Assembly (NCBI GenBank): GCA_910579735.1
Contig: CAJTUZ010000010.1
Coordinates: 62,001 to 126,000 of the forward strand
DNA from: an uncultured Lachnospiraceae bacterium
GTDB taxonomy: Bacteria; Bacillota; Clostridia; Lachnospirales; Lachnospiraceae
Direction: 5' to 3'
Length of the DNA: 64,000 nucleotides
The translations under genes were made by a program, and so were the position numbers. Position 1 is the stretch's first letter. Each line of letters begins with the position of its first letter. Shown here in pieces: positions 9,374-17,206 of this stretch. The notes beneath the pieces are model-generated. The model was given only the letters and a program-made list of their open reading frames with translations, was not told where the DNA came from and made no database searches.

Positions 9374-10230
9374 CAGATATCCACCTCTTTTGCTTCAAAT
9401 ACCGGACCTTCCGTACAGATGCGCGCATTATGCACATGCGAATGGCTGTCCACCTCTTTTGTCCTACACACACAGCCAAGGCAGGCGCCTACACCGCATG
9501 CCATCCGCTCCTCCAAAGACAGGTATGCCTCTATGCCGTTATCGGCGGCATACTGTTTAATGGCACGCAGCATCGGCATCGGCCCGCAGGCCATGATAAT
9601 GTCGGCATGCAGTCCGTTCTCACGTACGGCATCCAGCACATTCCCCTTCGTACCTGCACTGCCGTCTTCCGTTGCAGGATAAAGCGTACCGTATTTCCCC
9701 AGATCTTCCTGCAAAAACAGGTCGTTATTCCGGTATCCCGCAATGATCTGTATCTTCGTGTCCGTCTGTTTCTCCCGGACATCTATTTGTTTTCCCTGCG
9801 CCTGTTTTTCATGCAGTTGCTTCGCCAGCTGCAGCATCGGCGGAATACCGATGCCGCCGCCCACAAGAAACACACTTTTTCCATCCGCCTTTTCAATGGG
9901 AAAACCGTTTCCCAGAATCCCGAGGACCGCTGCTTCGTCACCTTCCCGGTATGCGGAAAATTCTTTCGTTCCCTTCCCCGCGATACGATATACAAAACGC
10001 AGTCTCTTCTTCTCTTTATCTATCTCGCAGATACTGATCGGTCTTGGTAAGAGCGTAGCGGCATTTTTCGGATAAATTGCCGCAAACTGCCCGGGATGCG
10101 CATCCAAAGCCAGATCCGTCTCCAGCCACAGATCATAAATGTCTCCTGCGATTTCTTTTTGCGACACGACTTTCGCCGTTACCTTTTTCTTTCGTGTTTT
10201 TTCTTCCTGTGTTTTTCCCTGATATGTCAT
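9373..10230 (-). CDS. pyrK: Dihydroorotate dehydrogenase B, electron transfer subunit
   Basis: PyrK carries FAD and a [2Fe-2S] cluster and moves electrons from PyrD to NAD+. The protein has a ferredoxin-reductase FAD domain (RPISICEI), a nucleotide domain (VFLVGGGIGIPPML) and the cluster motif C-x4-C-x2-C (CGVGACLGC) with a further Cys near the C-terminus. I prefer the ATG at 10230, eight bases after AGGATGG; the ATG at 10242 has no spacing from that site. An odd Lys/Gln/Asp-rich insert lies near residues 135-150. A 198-bp palindrome separates it from pyrC upstream. Confidence 0.95.
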   Translation of the reverse strand: MTYQGKTQEEKTRKKKVTAKVVSQKEIAGDIYDLWLETDLALDAHPGQFAAIYPKNAATLLPRPISICEIDKEKKRLRFVYRIAGKGTKEFSAYREGDEAAVLGILGNGFPIEKADGKSVFLVGGGIGIPPMLQLAKQLHEKQAQGKQIDVREKQTDTKIQIIAGYRNNDLFLQEDLGKYGTLYPATEDGSAGTKGNVLDAVRENGLHADIIMACGPMPMLRAIKQYAADNGIEAYLSLEERMACGVGACLGCVCRTKEVDSHSHVHNARICTEGPVFEAKEVDI

Positions 10231-10259
10231 GAATTTTTCCATCCTTTACTGTATGCGGA

Positions 10260-10457
10260 ATGAGCCGGGAATTTCCATGCGGGCCGGCAGAGGAAAAAAG
10301 TTTCTGCTTCGGCGCGCGCTCTCGCTCCATTAAAAACGCAGCGGTACTAAGAATTTTGCGCCGCAGGCGTCTCAAAATTCAAGTGCCGGCGTTTTTAGAG
10401 GGCCCTTCAGCAGAAATCTTTTTCCTCTGCCGGCCCGCATGGAAATTCCCGGCTCAT
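10260..10457. repeat. 198-bp near-perfect palindromic element between pyrC and pyrK
   Basis: The outer arms 10260-10308 and 10409-10457 are reverse complements at 47 of 49 positions. Inside, 10331-10358 and 10373-10397 form a second imperfect arm (AAAAACGC ... AATTTTG), and the tip GCGCC/GGCG around 10358-10369 is a third small hairpin. The 9-mer TTTACTGTA occurs just outside both ends, at 10245-10253 and 10462-10470, like a target-site duplication. The short frames that cross it encode the same peptide start from both strands, as the symmetry demands, so they are not evidence of genes. It resembles a non-autonomous mobile palindrome or a structured RNA. Confidence 0.9.
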
Positions 10458-10476
10458 CTGTTTTACTGTACATGCA

Positions 10477-11838
10477 CTATACGCGCTTCTCACACCGGTA
10501 TACCACTCTGCCGCCGCATATCGTATACGTAACGACGCCCGGCATTGTCTCGCCGATAAACGGAGAATTATGCGATCTGGAAACGAAAGTCTCCTCACCG
10601 GCTCTCCACTTCGCCTCTTTATCAAATATGACCAGATCCGCCGGTCCGCCCTGCGCAATGTATCCCGCATCCAGATGATACAGTTTCGCGGGTGCAAGAC
10701 TCATCTTATGCATCAGCTCCGGCAGCGTCAGATAACCGGGGTCAACGAGTTCTCTGATCCCGAGGGACAGGGCCGTTTCCAGACCGATAATTCCGCTGGG
10801 CGCCTCCGTTACGGGCCTTTCTTTCTCTTCCCTGCTGTGCGGCGCATGATCGGTAGCTATCATATCGATCGTACCGTCTCTTAGTCCCTCAATGATTGCC
10901 TGCCTGTCGCTTTCCTCCCGCAGCGGCGGATTCATCTTGGCAAGCGTACCGTATTTTATTGCCGCTTCCTGCGTCAGTGTAAAATGATGCGGCGTCGCTT
11001 CCGCATAAATGTGACCGCTCTTTTTCTTCGCCTGTCTTACAAGCTCCACAGCTTCTTTGGTACTGATATGCTGAATGGATAAATCGGCTTCCTGCGTCAG
11101 TGCAATTCGGATATCTCTTTCTACCATACGGATCTCTGCTTCTCTGGGGGATCCGCCGATTCCAAAATGTGCCGAGGCAGTTCCCGCATGAATGCCGTTA
11201 TTGCTGATGCAGGCAGGATCTTCTTCATGCAGGCTGACCGGTTTGTGCAGCTTTGCCGCTCTTTGCAGCGCCTCCTGCAGAATCTTTTCATCCATAAGCG
11301 GAATGCCGTCGTCCGTAAACCCTGCGGCTCCTGCCATAGATAACGCCTCCATATCTACAAGCTCCTGCCCTTTCATACCTTTTGTCACATTGGCGCAGGT
11401 ATGCACATGAATGCCTGTTTCCCGTCCTTTTTGCAGAACGTATGATAATGTCTCTTCCTGATCGACGGGCGGTTTCGTATTCGCCATCAGCACCACGCTT
11501 GTAAAGCCTCCTTTGGCGGCCGCACGCCCACCGCTTAAAATGTCTTCTTTGTACGTAAACCCCGGATCTCTGAAATGCACATGCACATCGACCAGTCCCG
11601 GCGCTACGATCTGCCCTACAGCATCGATCGTCTGCGGCAGCATCTCTTCCGCTTCCGTATTCTGTACCGTAACCTGCACGCCATCTTTCCTGCCTGCCTG
11701 TACCTGCCTGAGCATCTTTTCAAGCGGCGTTCCCCGCTCCGCGATCACTGCCACTTTATCGTCTTTGATGAGAATGTCCCGATACCCTTCCAGGTGAGAC
11801 TTCGGGTCTATCACATAACCGTTTATAATATGCAGCAT
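10477..11838 (-). CDS. pyrC: Dihydroorotase
   Basis: PyrC cyclises carbamoyl-aspartate to dihydroorotate, the step before PyrD/PyrK. The product is an amidohydrolase-fold enzyme of the type I class: the zinc motif DVHVHFRDPG is near residue 75, further metal ligands lie in HTCANVTKG and QHISTKEA, and the catalytic Asp lies in IATDHAPHS. The ATG at 11838 follows GGAGG with nine bases; the frame extends to 11898 but with no ribosome site. That gives 453 residues, somewhat above the usual 425-430, with a Gln/Glu-rich insert near residues 35-55. It is upstream of pyrK in the same direction. Confidence 0.95.
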   Translation of the reverse strand: MLHIINGYVIDPKSHLEGYRDILIKDDKVAVIAERGTPLEKMLRQVQAGRKDGVQVTVQNTEAEEMLPQTIDAVGQIVAPGLVDVHVHFRDPGFTYKEDILSGGRAAAKGGFTSVVLMANTKPPVDQEETLSYVLQKGRETGIHVHTCANVTKGMKGQELVDMEALSMAGAAGFTDDGIPLMDEKILQEALQRAAKLHKPVSLHEEDPACISNNGIHAGTASAHFGIGGSPREAEIRMVERDIRIALTQEADLSIQHISTKEAVELVRQAKKKSGHIYAEATPHHFTLTQEAAIKYGTLAKMNPPLREESDRQAIIEGLRDGTIDMIATDHAPHSREEKERPVTEAPSGIIGLETALSLGIRELVDPGYLTLPELMHKMSLAPAKLYHLDAGYIAQGGPADLVIFDKEAKWRAGEETFVSRSHNSPFIGETMPGVVTYTICGGRVVYRCEKRV

Positions 11839-11901
11839 CTTCCTGTGCCTCCTGCTTAGTCTGTAGTAAGTGTACCACAAACCTGGAGCAAACACCACAA
11901 T

Positions 11902-12327
11902 TTAATCAAAGACTACGGATTTGTTGAGGTTCTCCGTTTTCACTACAATATACGGATAAGTCGGCGTATTTTTCCCTTTTTCTTCCGGTCCCGGTCCGAT
12001 CAGGTTCGTATCGATATAAATCGCATTCCCCGTTTCATACAGATCATTGACCGTAATGCTGTAACCGGCCGTTTCCTGTTCTCCGTATCCGACGCATATG
12101 TACAAAAATCCCTGATCCTCAAATGTCATTTTAAAAGACGATCCCTTTTTTTCTTCAATGGCGGATAATAGTTCCTCCGGCAGCTTATCTTCCGGAATCA
12201 CGGTAAATTCCAGATCTTTGATCTTCTCCATAGGATCCTGCGATCTTCCGCATGCGATCACTCCCGCGCAAAGCAGAATGACGAGCAGAATACTAAGTAA
12301 TCTCTTCTCCAGTTCAGCCATAATCAT
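11902..12327 (-). CDS. PrcB-like lipoprotein
   Basis: The 141-residue product has a hydrophobic leader and the lipobox VIAC followed by Gly, so it is probably a membrane lipoprotein. The rest, with SSFKMTFEDQGFLYICVGYGEQETAGYSI and a final YPYIVVKTE, matches the small PrcB C-terminal-type domain, named from a Treponema protease complex subunit but common as stand-alone secreted proteins in Clostridia. The exact function is unknown. It begins at 12327 after AAAGGA and lies about 60 bp upstream of pyrC, so it may share the pyrC promoter region. Nothing links it to pyrimidine metabolism. Confidence 0.7.
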   Translation of the reverse strand: MIMAELEKRLLSILLVILLCAGVIACGRSQDPMEKIKDLEFTVIPEDKLPEELLSAIEEKKGSSFKMTFEDQGFLYICVGYGEQETAGYSITVNDLYETGNAIYIDTNLIGPGPEEKGKNTPTYPYIVVKTENLNKSVVFD

Positions 12328-12407
12328 TATTTTCCTTTCTACGCGAATCTGTTTCGATACACTTTCATTACTATAAATTTATTAACGAACAGAAAAGTCT
12401 ATTCCTA

Positions 12408-12436
12408 TTGATTAAAAAAGGGAAGTTCGCTATAAT
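12408..12436 (+). promoter_or_regulatory. Sigma-A-type promoter of plsC
   Basis: TTGATT at 12408-12413 and TATAAT at 12431-12436 are 17 bases apart. Transcription would begin at about 12443, right at the base of a hairpin. Confidence 0.8.
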
Positions 12437-12462
12437 AAAAAAGTCAGGCTAAAAAGCCTGAC
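12435..12462 (-). terminator. Hairpin at the 5' end of the plsC transcript
   Basis: GTCAGGCT (12443-12450) pairs with AGCCTGAC (12455-12462) around AAAA. Only the minus strand has a T-tract after it, so it would terminate minus-strand transcripts; in the plsC message it would be a 5'-end stem. The same stem sequence recurs in the terminator after plsC. Confidence 0.6.
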
Positions 12463-12515
12463 CTGATGTCCCGCCATTACACAGGCAATCTGCAGATCCC
12501 ACCATGGAGGTTTTT

Positions 12516-13250
12516 ATGATTCGATTTATCCTGCTCGTACTTTTTGTCGTTTTATTTCTGATCGGCAGTATACCGCTGCTGATCGTGGAATATATCATCG
12601 GGAAATTCAACATGGATGTGAAAAGCCGCTCTTCCCTTGCGATCGTCAACTGGGCATTTCGCTGCTGTTTATTCATCGCAGGCACCAGGATCACCGTGCT
12701 AGGCGAAGAAAATGTACCCAAAGACCAGGCCGTTCTCTATATCGGGAACCACCGGAGCTATTTTGATATTTTAATGACTTACATAAGAGTACCGCGTCCG
12801 ACCGGCTACATCGCCAAGAAGGAAATGCTGCGTTACCCGCTCTTACGTGACTGGATGAAATACCTCCACTGCCTGTTCTTAGACAGAAAAGATATCAAAC
12901 AGGGCATGAAAACGATTCTGGAGGGCATCGACAAAGTAAATTCCGGTATCTCGATCTGCATTTTCCCGGAAGGAACCAGAAACAAGGTAAACGATACCTT
13001 TCTTCCCTTTCACGGAGGCAGTTTTAAGATCGCGGAAAAGACCGGCTGTCCCATTGTTCCTATGAGCATCAACAACGCTGCCGATATTTTTGAAGATCAT
13101 CTGCCGAAAATAAAGAAAACGCATGTTGTCATCGAATATGGCAAACCGATCTGTATGAGTGACATGACAAGGGACGAAAAGAAAAATATCGCTTCCAGCA
13201 TGCAGGAAGTTATTAAAGAAATGTATTTTAAGAATAAAGAACTCATATAA
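12516..13250 (+). CDS. plsC: 1-acyl-sn-glycerol-3-phosphate acyltransferase
   Basis: PlsC transfers a second acyl chain to lysophosphatidic acid at the inner membrane, giving phosphatidic acid. The 244-residue product has an N-terminal membrane span, the acyltransferase motif NHRSYFD (NHx4D form, near residue 75), and the phosphate-binding motif FPEGTRN near residue 150. The start is the ATG at 12516, five bases after GGAGG; the ATG at 12504 lies inside that ribosome site region and is less likely. It is the only plus-strand gene in the left 35 kb, with its own promoter and a shared terminator. Confidence 0.93.
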   Translation: MIRFILLVLFVVLFLIGSIPLLIVEYIIGKFNMDVKSRSSLAIVNWAFRCCLFIAGTRITVLGEENVPKDQAVLYIGNHRSYFDILMTYIRVPRPTGYIAKKEMLRYPLLRDWMKYLHCLFLDRKDIKQGMKTILEGIDKVNSGISICIFPEGTRNKVNDTFLPFHGGSFKIAEKTGCPIVPMSINNAADIFEDHLPKIKKTHVVIEYGKPICMSDMTRDEKKNIASSMQEVIKEMYFKNKELI

Positions 13251-13280
13251 AAAGGTCAGGCTGTCTGCCTGACCTTTTCT
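13250..13280. terminator. Bidirectional terminator between plsC and the GH9-like gene
   Basis: AAAAGGTCAGGC and GCCTGACCTTTT form a symmetric stem with A-tract and T-tract, so it works for both convergent genes. It abuts both stop codons. Confidence 0.95.
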
Positions 13281-14867
13281 CTATTGCCGCTCCAGCGTTT
13301 CAGCAAGATCCGCCTCGATCGCGCTCAGCATGACGATCAGTTCCGCATTGGAATCGATCTGCTGCATAATTCCCGTTTTTTCATCGACTGTCTTATAATT
13401 CCGGTCGCCTGCATCGTCTATATAACTGATAGACAGTGCGTTTCTGCCGAGAAAATAGTGCAAGTGGTTTTCCAGGACCGTCATATATTCATGATTGGTA
13501 ATAATATGATCGACTACTGCCAGACGTACCATCTTCTGCAGCAGTTCTCTGTTATTGTTCTGGTCTTGATTGCCTTCTGTCAGATACTTGGAATTTTTGG
13601 AAGCAAAAGAAATATTTTCCACATCCGAGAGCAATCCCTTGATTACCTTCTCACACAGATTTACATCTACCCGCTGTTTGGTGGAAAGATACGTCACGCA
13701 GCCCCAGAAGACATAATCGTTACTTATATTTGCCTTTTCTTCTTTCTCCAGATACTGATGCACCACATTACGGTATGCATAGTTGCCGGTTGCCCGGTAT
13801 AATTCTGCTGCCGCAAAAAAACAGGACTCTTCGGAAACGTCCGCCGGATATTTTTCCACATAGCGGTATGCTCTATCGGCCGCCCGCAGACACTGCGTTG
13901 CATAGTCTACATCATAACTCTGATATAGATAGCTGAATTTGGCCATCGTAGCCGCAAACTGGATCGTGGCTTCCATCGTAACGGATTCAATATACATCTG
14001 ATATGCATTATCGGCGTTATTGATAATGCTGACAGCGGAATAAACCGCACCGCTCTCCGCATCCTGCATTTTTAAAAGCCAGTCTATTTCGTATTTCACT
14101 TCATCCATTACGTCCGGAATCCCGTTCCCGCTTTCCGGAATTCCCGTCTCATCCGTAAAGACACTGCCGTACAATTCGTAGGCAAGAAGCAGATTGTTAA
14201 TAGCCTGACAGCCTTTTATGACATCTCTCTGTCCGTTTTCGTCAATATGCCATCCTCCTGCTGCATCCAGTGCGATCGTTGTATCTTCTTTTAACAGCGC
14301 AGTATTCGTATGACATGCATTATGCGCCTTATCTCCCGCCAGTTCCGAAGAAAGTGTCAGACCACAGCGGCTGTAATAATACCGTTTCATCGCAGCAATA
14401 AAAATTTCGGAATAAGGGTTGTCCGAAATCATAAAAGAATAAGAACGTCCAATGATATCTGCCTGCAGATAATACGTCCCCGGTTCGGTAAAATCAGTAA
14501 AATCACCGTAACTGATATTCTCTCCGGTCAGGAAATTATACCCCTTTTTCTTAATGGTTCCCGTATAAACAACCTCTCCCGTTTCGCTCTCAACCAGATC
14601 ATATGTATCCGGCAGTATTTCTCCGCGAAATACTGCTATCTTATTACTTCCCTGCGCATATCCCACTTGATCGATCATAATGTCCGGAAGACTGACCGGC
14701 ACTTCATAATTGAATTCCGGCGGCAGGCCCAGACTCACAATCTCTTCTTCCTGTTCGACATTACCGGCCGGTGAAGTGTCAAGCTCTGCACAGCCGGACA
14801 AAAGACCCACGACTGCCAGTATGGCAGACAGGCTGCAAAAATATCTTTTTTTCTTATTAAAAATCAT
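13281..14867 (-). CDS. GH9-like lipoprotein with altered catalytic motif
   Basis: The 528-residue product has a lipoprotein signal (lipobox LSGC), an N-terminal immunoglobulin-like cellulase domain (IMIDQVGYAQGSNKIAVFRG, about residues 62-155) and an alpha-helical barrel of the glycoside hydrolase family 9 type. Near residue 205 the family's GGWxDAGD motif, which supplies the catalytic base, reads GGWHIDENGQRD. The usual PHHR motif near the end is missing after FLGRNAL, whereas a Glu in the position of the family acid is plausible in SNAELIVML. It is therefore anchored outside the cell, but may bind rather than cut glucans. It is flanked by terminators and an amidohydrolase gene. Confidence 0.8.
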   Translation of the reverse strand: MIFNKKKRYFCSLSAILAVVGLLSGCAELDTSPAGNVEQEEEIVSLGLPPEFNYEVPVSLPDIMIDQVGYAQGSNKIAVFRGEILPDTYDLVESETGEVVYTGTIKKKGYNFLTGENISYGDFTDFTEPGTYYLQADIIGRSYSFMISDNPYSEIFIAAMKRYYYSRCGLTLSSELAGDKAHNACHTNTALLKEDTTIALDAAGGWHIDENGQRDVIKGCQAINNLLLAYELYGSVFTDETGIPESGNGIPDVMDEVKYEIDWLLKMQDAESGAVYSAVSIINNADNAYQMYIESVTMEATIQFAATMAKFSYLYQSYDVDYATQCLRAADRAYRYVEKYPADVSEESCFFAAAELYRATGNYAYRNVVHQYLEKEEKANISNDYVFWGCVTYLSTKQRVDVNLCEKVIKGLLSDVENISFASKNSKYLTEGNQDQNNNRELLQKMVRLAVVDHIITNHEYMTVLENHLHYFLGRNALSISYIDDAGDRNYKTVDEKTGIMQQIDSNAELIVMLSAIEADLAETLERQ

Positions 14868-14930
14868 ATTTTCACCCAGTCACTTTTTTATGGTCAAATA
14901 CCCTGTGATATGATCACATTTACTATCTTA

Positions 14931-16142
14931 TCACATAAAAGTGACTTCGTCACCTTCTGATTCCATACACGCCTTTTCATCACAATATACAATTTTTCCT
15001 TCTATGATTGTACAGAGCGCTTTCGTCGATACTTCCAACGGACTGCCATCAAAGATAACGACGTCCCCGTCTTTACCTGTTTCCAGACTGCCGACCCTGT
15101 CCGCAACACCGCAGATCTTCGCTGCATTGATCGTTATGGAGCGCAGTCCCTCTTCTTCGGAAAGTCCTGATTTCACGGCAAGGCCCGCACAAATAGGCAG
15201 AAATTGTATCATTGACACCGGATGGTCTGTTGTAACAGAGGTCAAAACGCCTGCACGGTTTAGAATGCCTACGGTCTTAAACGCCATATTCTGCACTTCT
15301 ATTTTATTCCGGCTTGCCATATCCGGTCCGACGATCGCCGGAAATCCGCTCTCTTTGATCTCCTCAGCAATCAGATGCCCTTCGCTGCAGTGATCTAACG
15401 TCATAGAAAGACCGAATTCTTTTGCGATCCGGATAGCCGTCAGAATATCATCCGCACGATGCACATGTGCCTTTAAGGGAATCTGTCCCCGCAGTACCGG
15501 CAGCCAGCACTCGTAACGGAAATCGGCCTGCATGTTTTCATCCGTTTCTCTGCTCTTCCGATAGGCCTGCGCCTTAAAGAGCTCTTCCCGCAGCATTGCG
15601 GCAATTGCCATTCTGGTAGCCGGAGAGATGTTCTGCTGCGAAAAATTCACCTTCGGATTTTCTCCGAAGGCAACTTTCATGGCGGCAGGCGCTTTAACGA
15701 TCATATGATCGATGCACCTGCCATGTGTTTTGATAAAGGCAAACTGACCGCCGACTACATTGGAACTTCCCGGTCCCACCATTGCGGAAGTGATCCCTGC
15801 GCGCAGCGCATCATCAAATGCCGCATCCATCGGGTTTATCGCATCAATGGCCCGCAGATAAGGCGTAATGGGATCGACGCTCTCATTGCAGTCGTCCCCT
15901 TCCATACCCTTCTTCTCCTCGGTAATGCCCATATGGCAATGCGCTTCTATTATCCCGGGCAGAACCGTATTCCCTCCGGCATTCAGGAGCCTGTCTTCGT
16001 GAGAGGCCTTGTCCCCGTCTTTGACAGGGCACTCCGCCATACTGCCGATGGCGCTTATCTTACCATTTTCTATCTGCACGAAACCATCTTCATAGTCTCT
16101 GCCTGCCATCGTCATTATTTTACCATGAATAATCGTAAGCAT
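14931..16142 (-). CDS. Amidohydrolase family protein (imidazolonepropionase-like)
   Basis: The 403-residue enzyme has the amidohydrolase metal motif EAHCH near residue 67, further His ligands in LKAHVHRADD and TLDHCSEGH, and the Asp in SVTTDHPVS. It belongs to the group of imidazolonepropionase-like and dipeptidase-like amidohydrolases common in Clostridia; the real substrate is unknown. It starts at 16142, 21 bp after spoIIQ, so it may be co-transcribed with sporulation genes. Its last codons contain GGTGACGAAGTCAC, a perfect short palindrome that also occurs in a non-coding place at 53 kb and may act as the terminator stem here. Confidence 0.85.
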   Translation of the reverse strand: MLTIIHGKIMTMAGRDYEDGFVQIENGKISAIGSMAECPVKDGDKASHEDRLLNAGGNTVLPGIIEAHCHMGITEEKKGMEGDDCNESVDPITPYLRAIDAINPMDAAFDDALRAGITSAMVGPGSSNVVGGQFAFIKTHGRCIDHMIVKAPAAMKVAFGENPKVNFSQQNISPATRMAIAAMLREELFKAQAYRKSRETDENMQADFRYECWLPVLRGQIPLKAHVHRADDILTAIRIAKEFGLSMTLDHCSEGHLIAEEIKESGFPAIVGPDMASRNKIEVQNMAFKTVGILNRAGVLTSVTTDHPVSMIQFLPICAGLAVKSGLSEEEGLRSITINAAKICGVADRVGSLETGKDGDVVIFDGSPLEVSTKALCTIIEGKIVYCDEKACMESEGDEVTFM

Positions 16143-16163
16143 TTCCGTTCCTTTCTTCGGAAT

Positions 16164-17123
16164 TTAGTCTTTCAATCTGCTCATCGGATTGACCGGCTCT
16201 CCATCTTTGGTCAGCTTAAAGTATACATTTGCACCTTCCGTACTGTAATATCTCGTCGGAGAGGCAACGCTGCCGATAATATCGCCGCAAGCCACATAAC
16301 TGCCTTCCGTTACCGTAATATTATCAAGCTGTCCGTAAGTCAGTTCATACTGATTTCCCAGATCCATAACGACCGTATTGCCAAGATGCGAATCATAAGA
16401 TACCGAGATCACTCTGGCATCTGCCGCTGCAGAAATATTCTCACCTTCCGTTGCAGAGATTACGATAGCCGGATGATATCTGTACTGCTCCAGCGTAGGA
16501 AAATAGATAGTCTTGTCCATGCTGTAATTGATCAGGATATCGCCTACGATCGGCCATACCAGCCTGTCCTCTTCATTAAAATCCAGAATAGGCTGTATCG
16601 TTGTCGCAATCGCCTCGGTATCTTCCGGTTCTTCAGCCATAGTTTCCTCGCTCTCATCTATCATGCCTTCATCCGGTTCTTCTTTATTACTTTCGGTTTC
16701 TTCTGCTTTTTTATCGTCTTCCTTTAAAGGTTCTTTTTTACTCTGATCCTCTACTTCCACTTCTTTCTCAGGCTTTTTATCTTCTTCCGATTCCGTTTCC
16801 CTGCCGGTGATATTACCGATCGCATTCGGGTTTTCTACTCTGTCTGAATTGGCTTCCTGGAAATTCGGATCATAATCCAGATCGTCGGTTCCCACTTCGG
16901 CGAAGATCGTATCCATATTTTCTTCTACCAATGTATTATCCGCCAATTCCTGGGTGTCATTTTCGATCACACTGAAATCTATCACATTACTTTCATCTTC
17001 TTTCTGTCTGCTGCTTCTGACAAAAACGCCGGTTACCGTAAGCGCGGTCAGCACAAGCGCCGATGAAGCCAACATGATGATCCTCTCTTTTCTTACACCA
17101 TTTCTATTTCTTCTCATACTCAT
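16164..17123 (-). CDS. spoIIQ: SpoIIQ-like sporulation protein with inactive M23 domain
   Basis: SpoIIQ is made in the forespore and joins SpoIIIAH across the intermembrane space to form the feeding-tube channel. The 319-residue product has one membrane span (about 15-35), a long acidic Glu/Lys linker (about 40-175) and a C-terminal LytM/M23 domain ending in GEPVNPMSRL. The zinc positions are lost: the first motif is HPAIV instead of HxxxD, and the HxH position reads NVYFK. Bacillus SpoIIQ is also inactive. The neighbour spoIID, encoded just upstream, supports the name, since this order is common in Clostridia. Confidence 0.85.
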   Translation of the reverse strand: MSMRRNRNGVRKERIIMLASSALVLTALTVTGVFVRSSRQKEDESNVIDFSVIENDTQELADNTLVEENMDTIFAEVGTDDLDYDPNFQEANSDRVENPNAIGNITGRETESEEDKKPEKEVEVEDQSKKEPLKEDDKKAEETESNKEEPDEGMIDESEETMAEEPEDTEAIATTIQPILDFNEEDRLVWPIVGDILINYSMDKTIYFPTLEQYRYHPAIVISATEGENISAAADARVISVSYDSHLGNTVVMDLGNQYELTYGQLDNITVTEGSYVACGDIIGSVASPTRYYSTEGANVYFKLTKDGEPVNPMSRLKD

Positions 17124-17206
17124 AATTTTGACTTTGCCTCCTGTTATCCTTCCGGATTTTTTAAAGAAATAATTTCTGGTGTTTATTCTTTCCCGAATCT
17201 GACATA

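Noticed and set aside
10133..10532. Short frames crossing the pyr palindrome on both strands
   Set aside because: Both strands give the same peptide start because the DNA is palindromic; no ribosome sites, and they overlap pyrK or pyrC.
15705..16727. 340-codon plus-strand frame
   Set aside because: It lies antisense to the amidohydrolase and spoIIQ genes, has no ribosome site, and its translation is Arg/His/Ile-rich as expected of an opposite-strand shadow.
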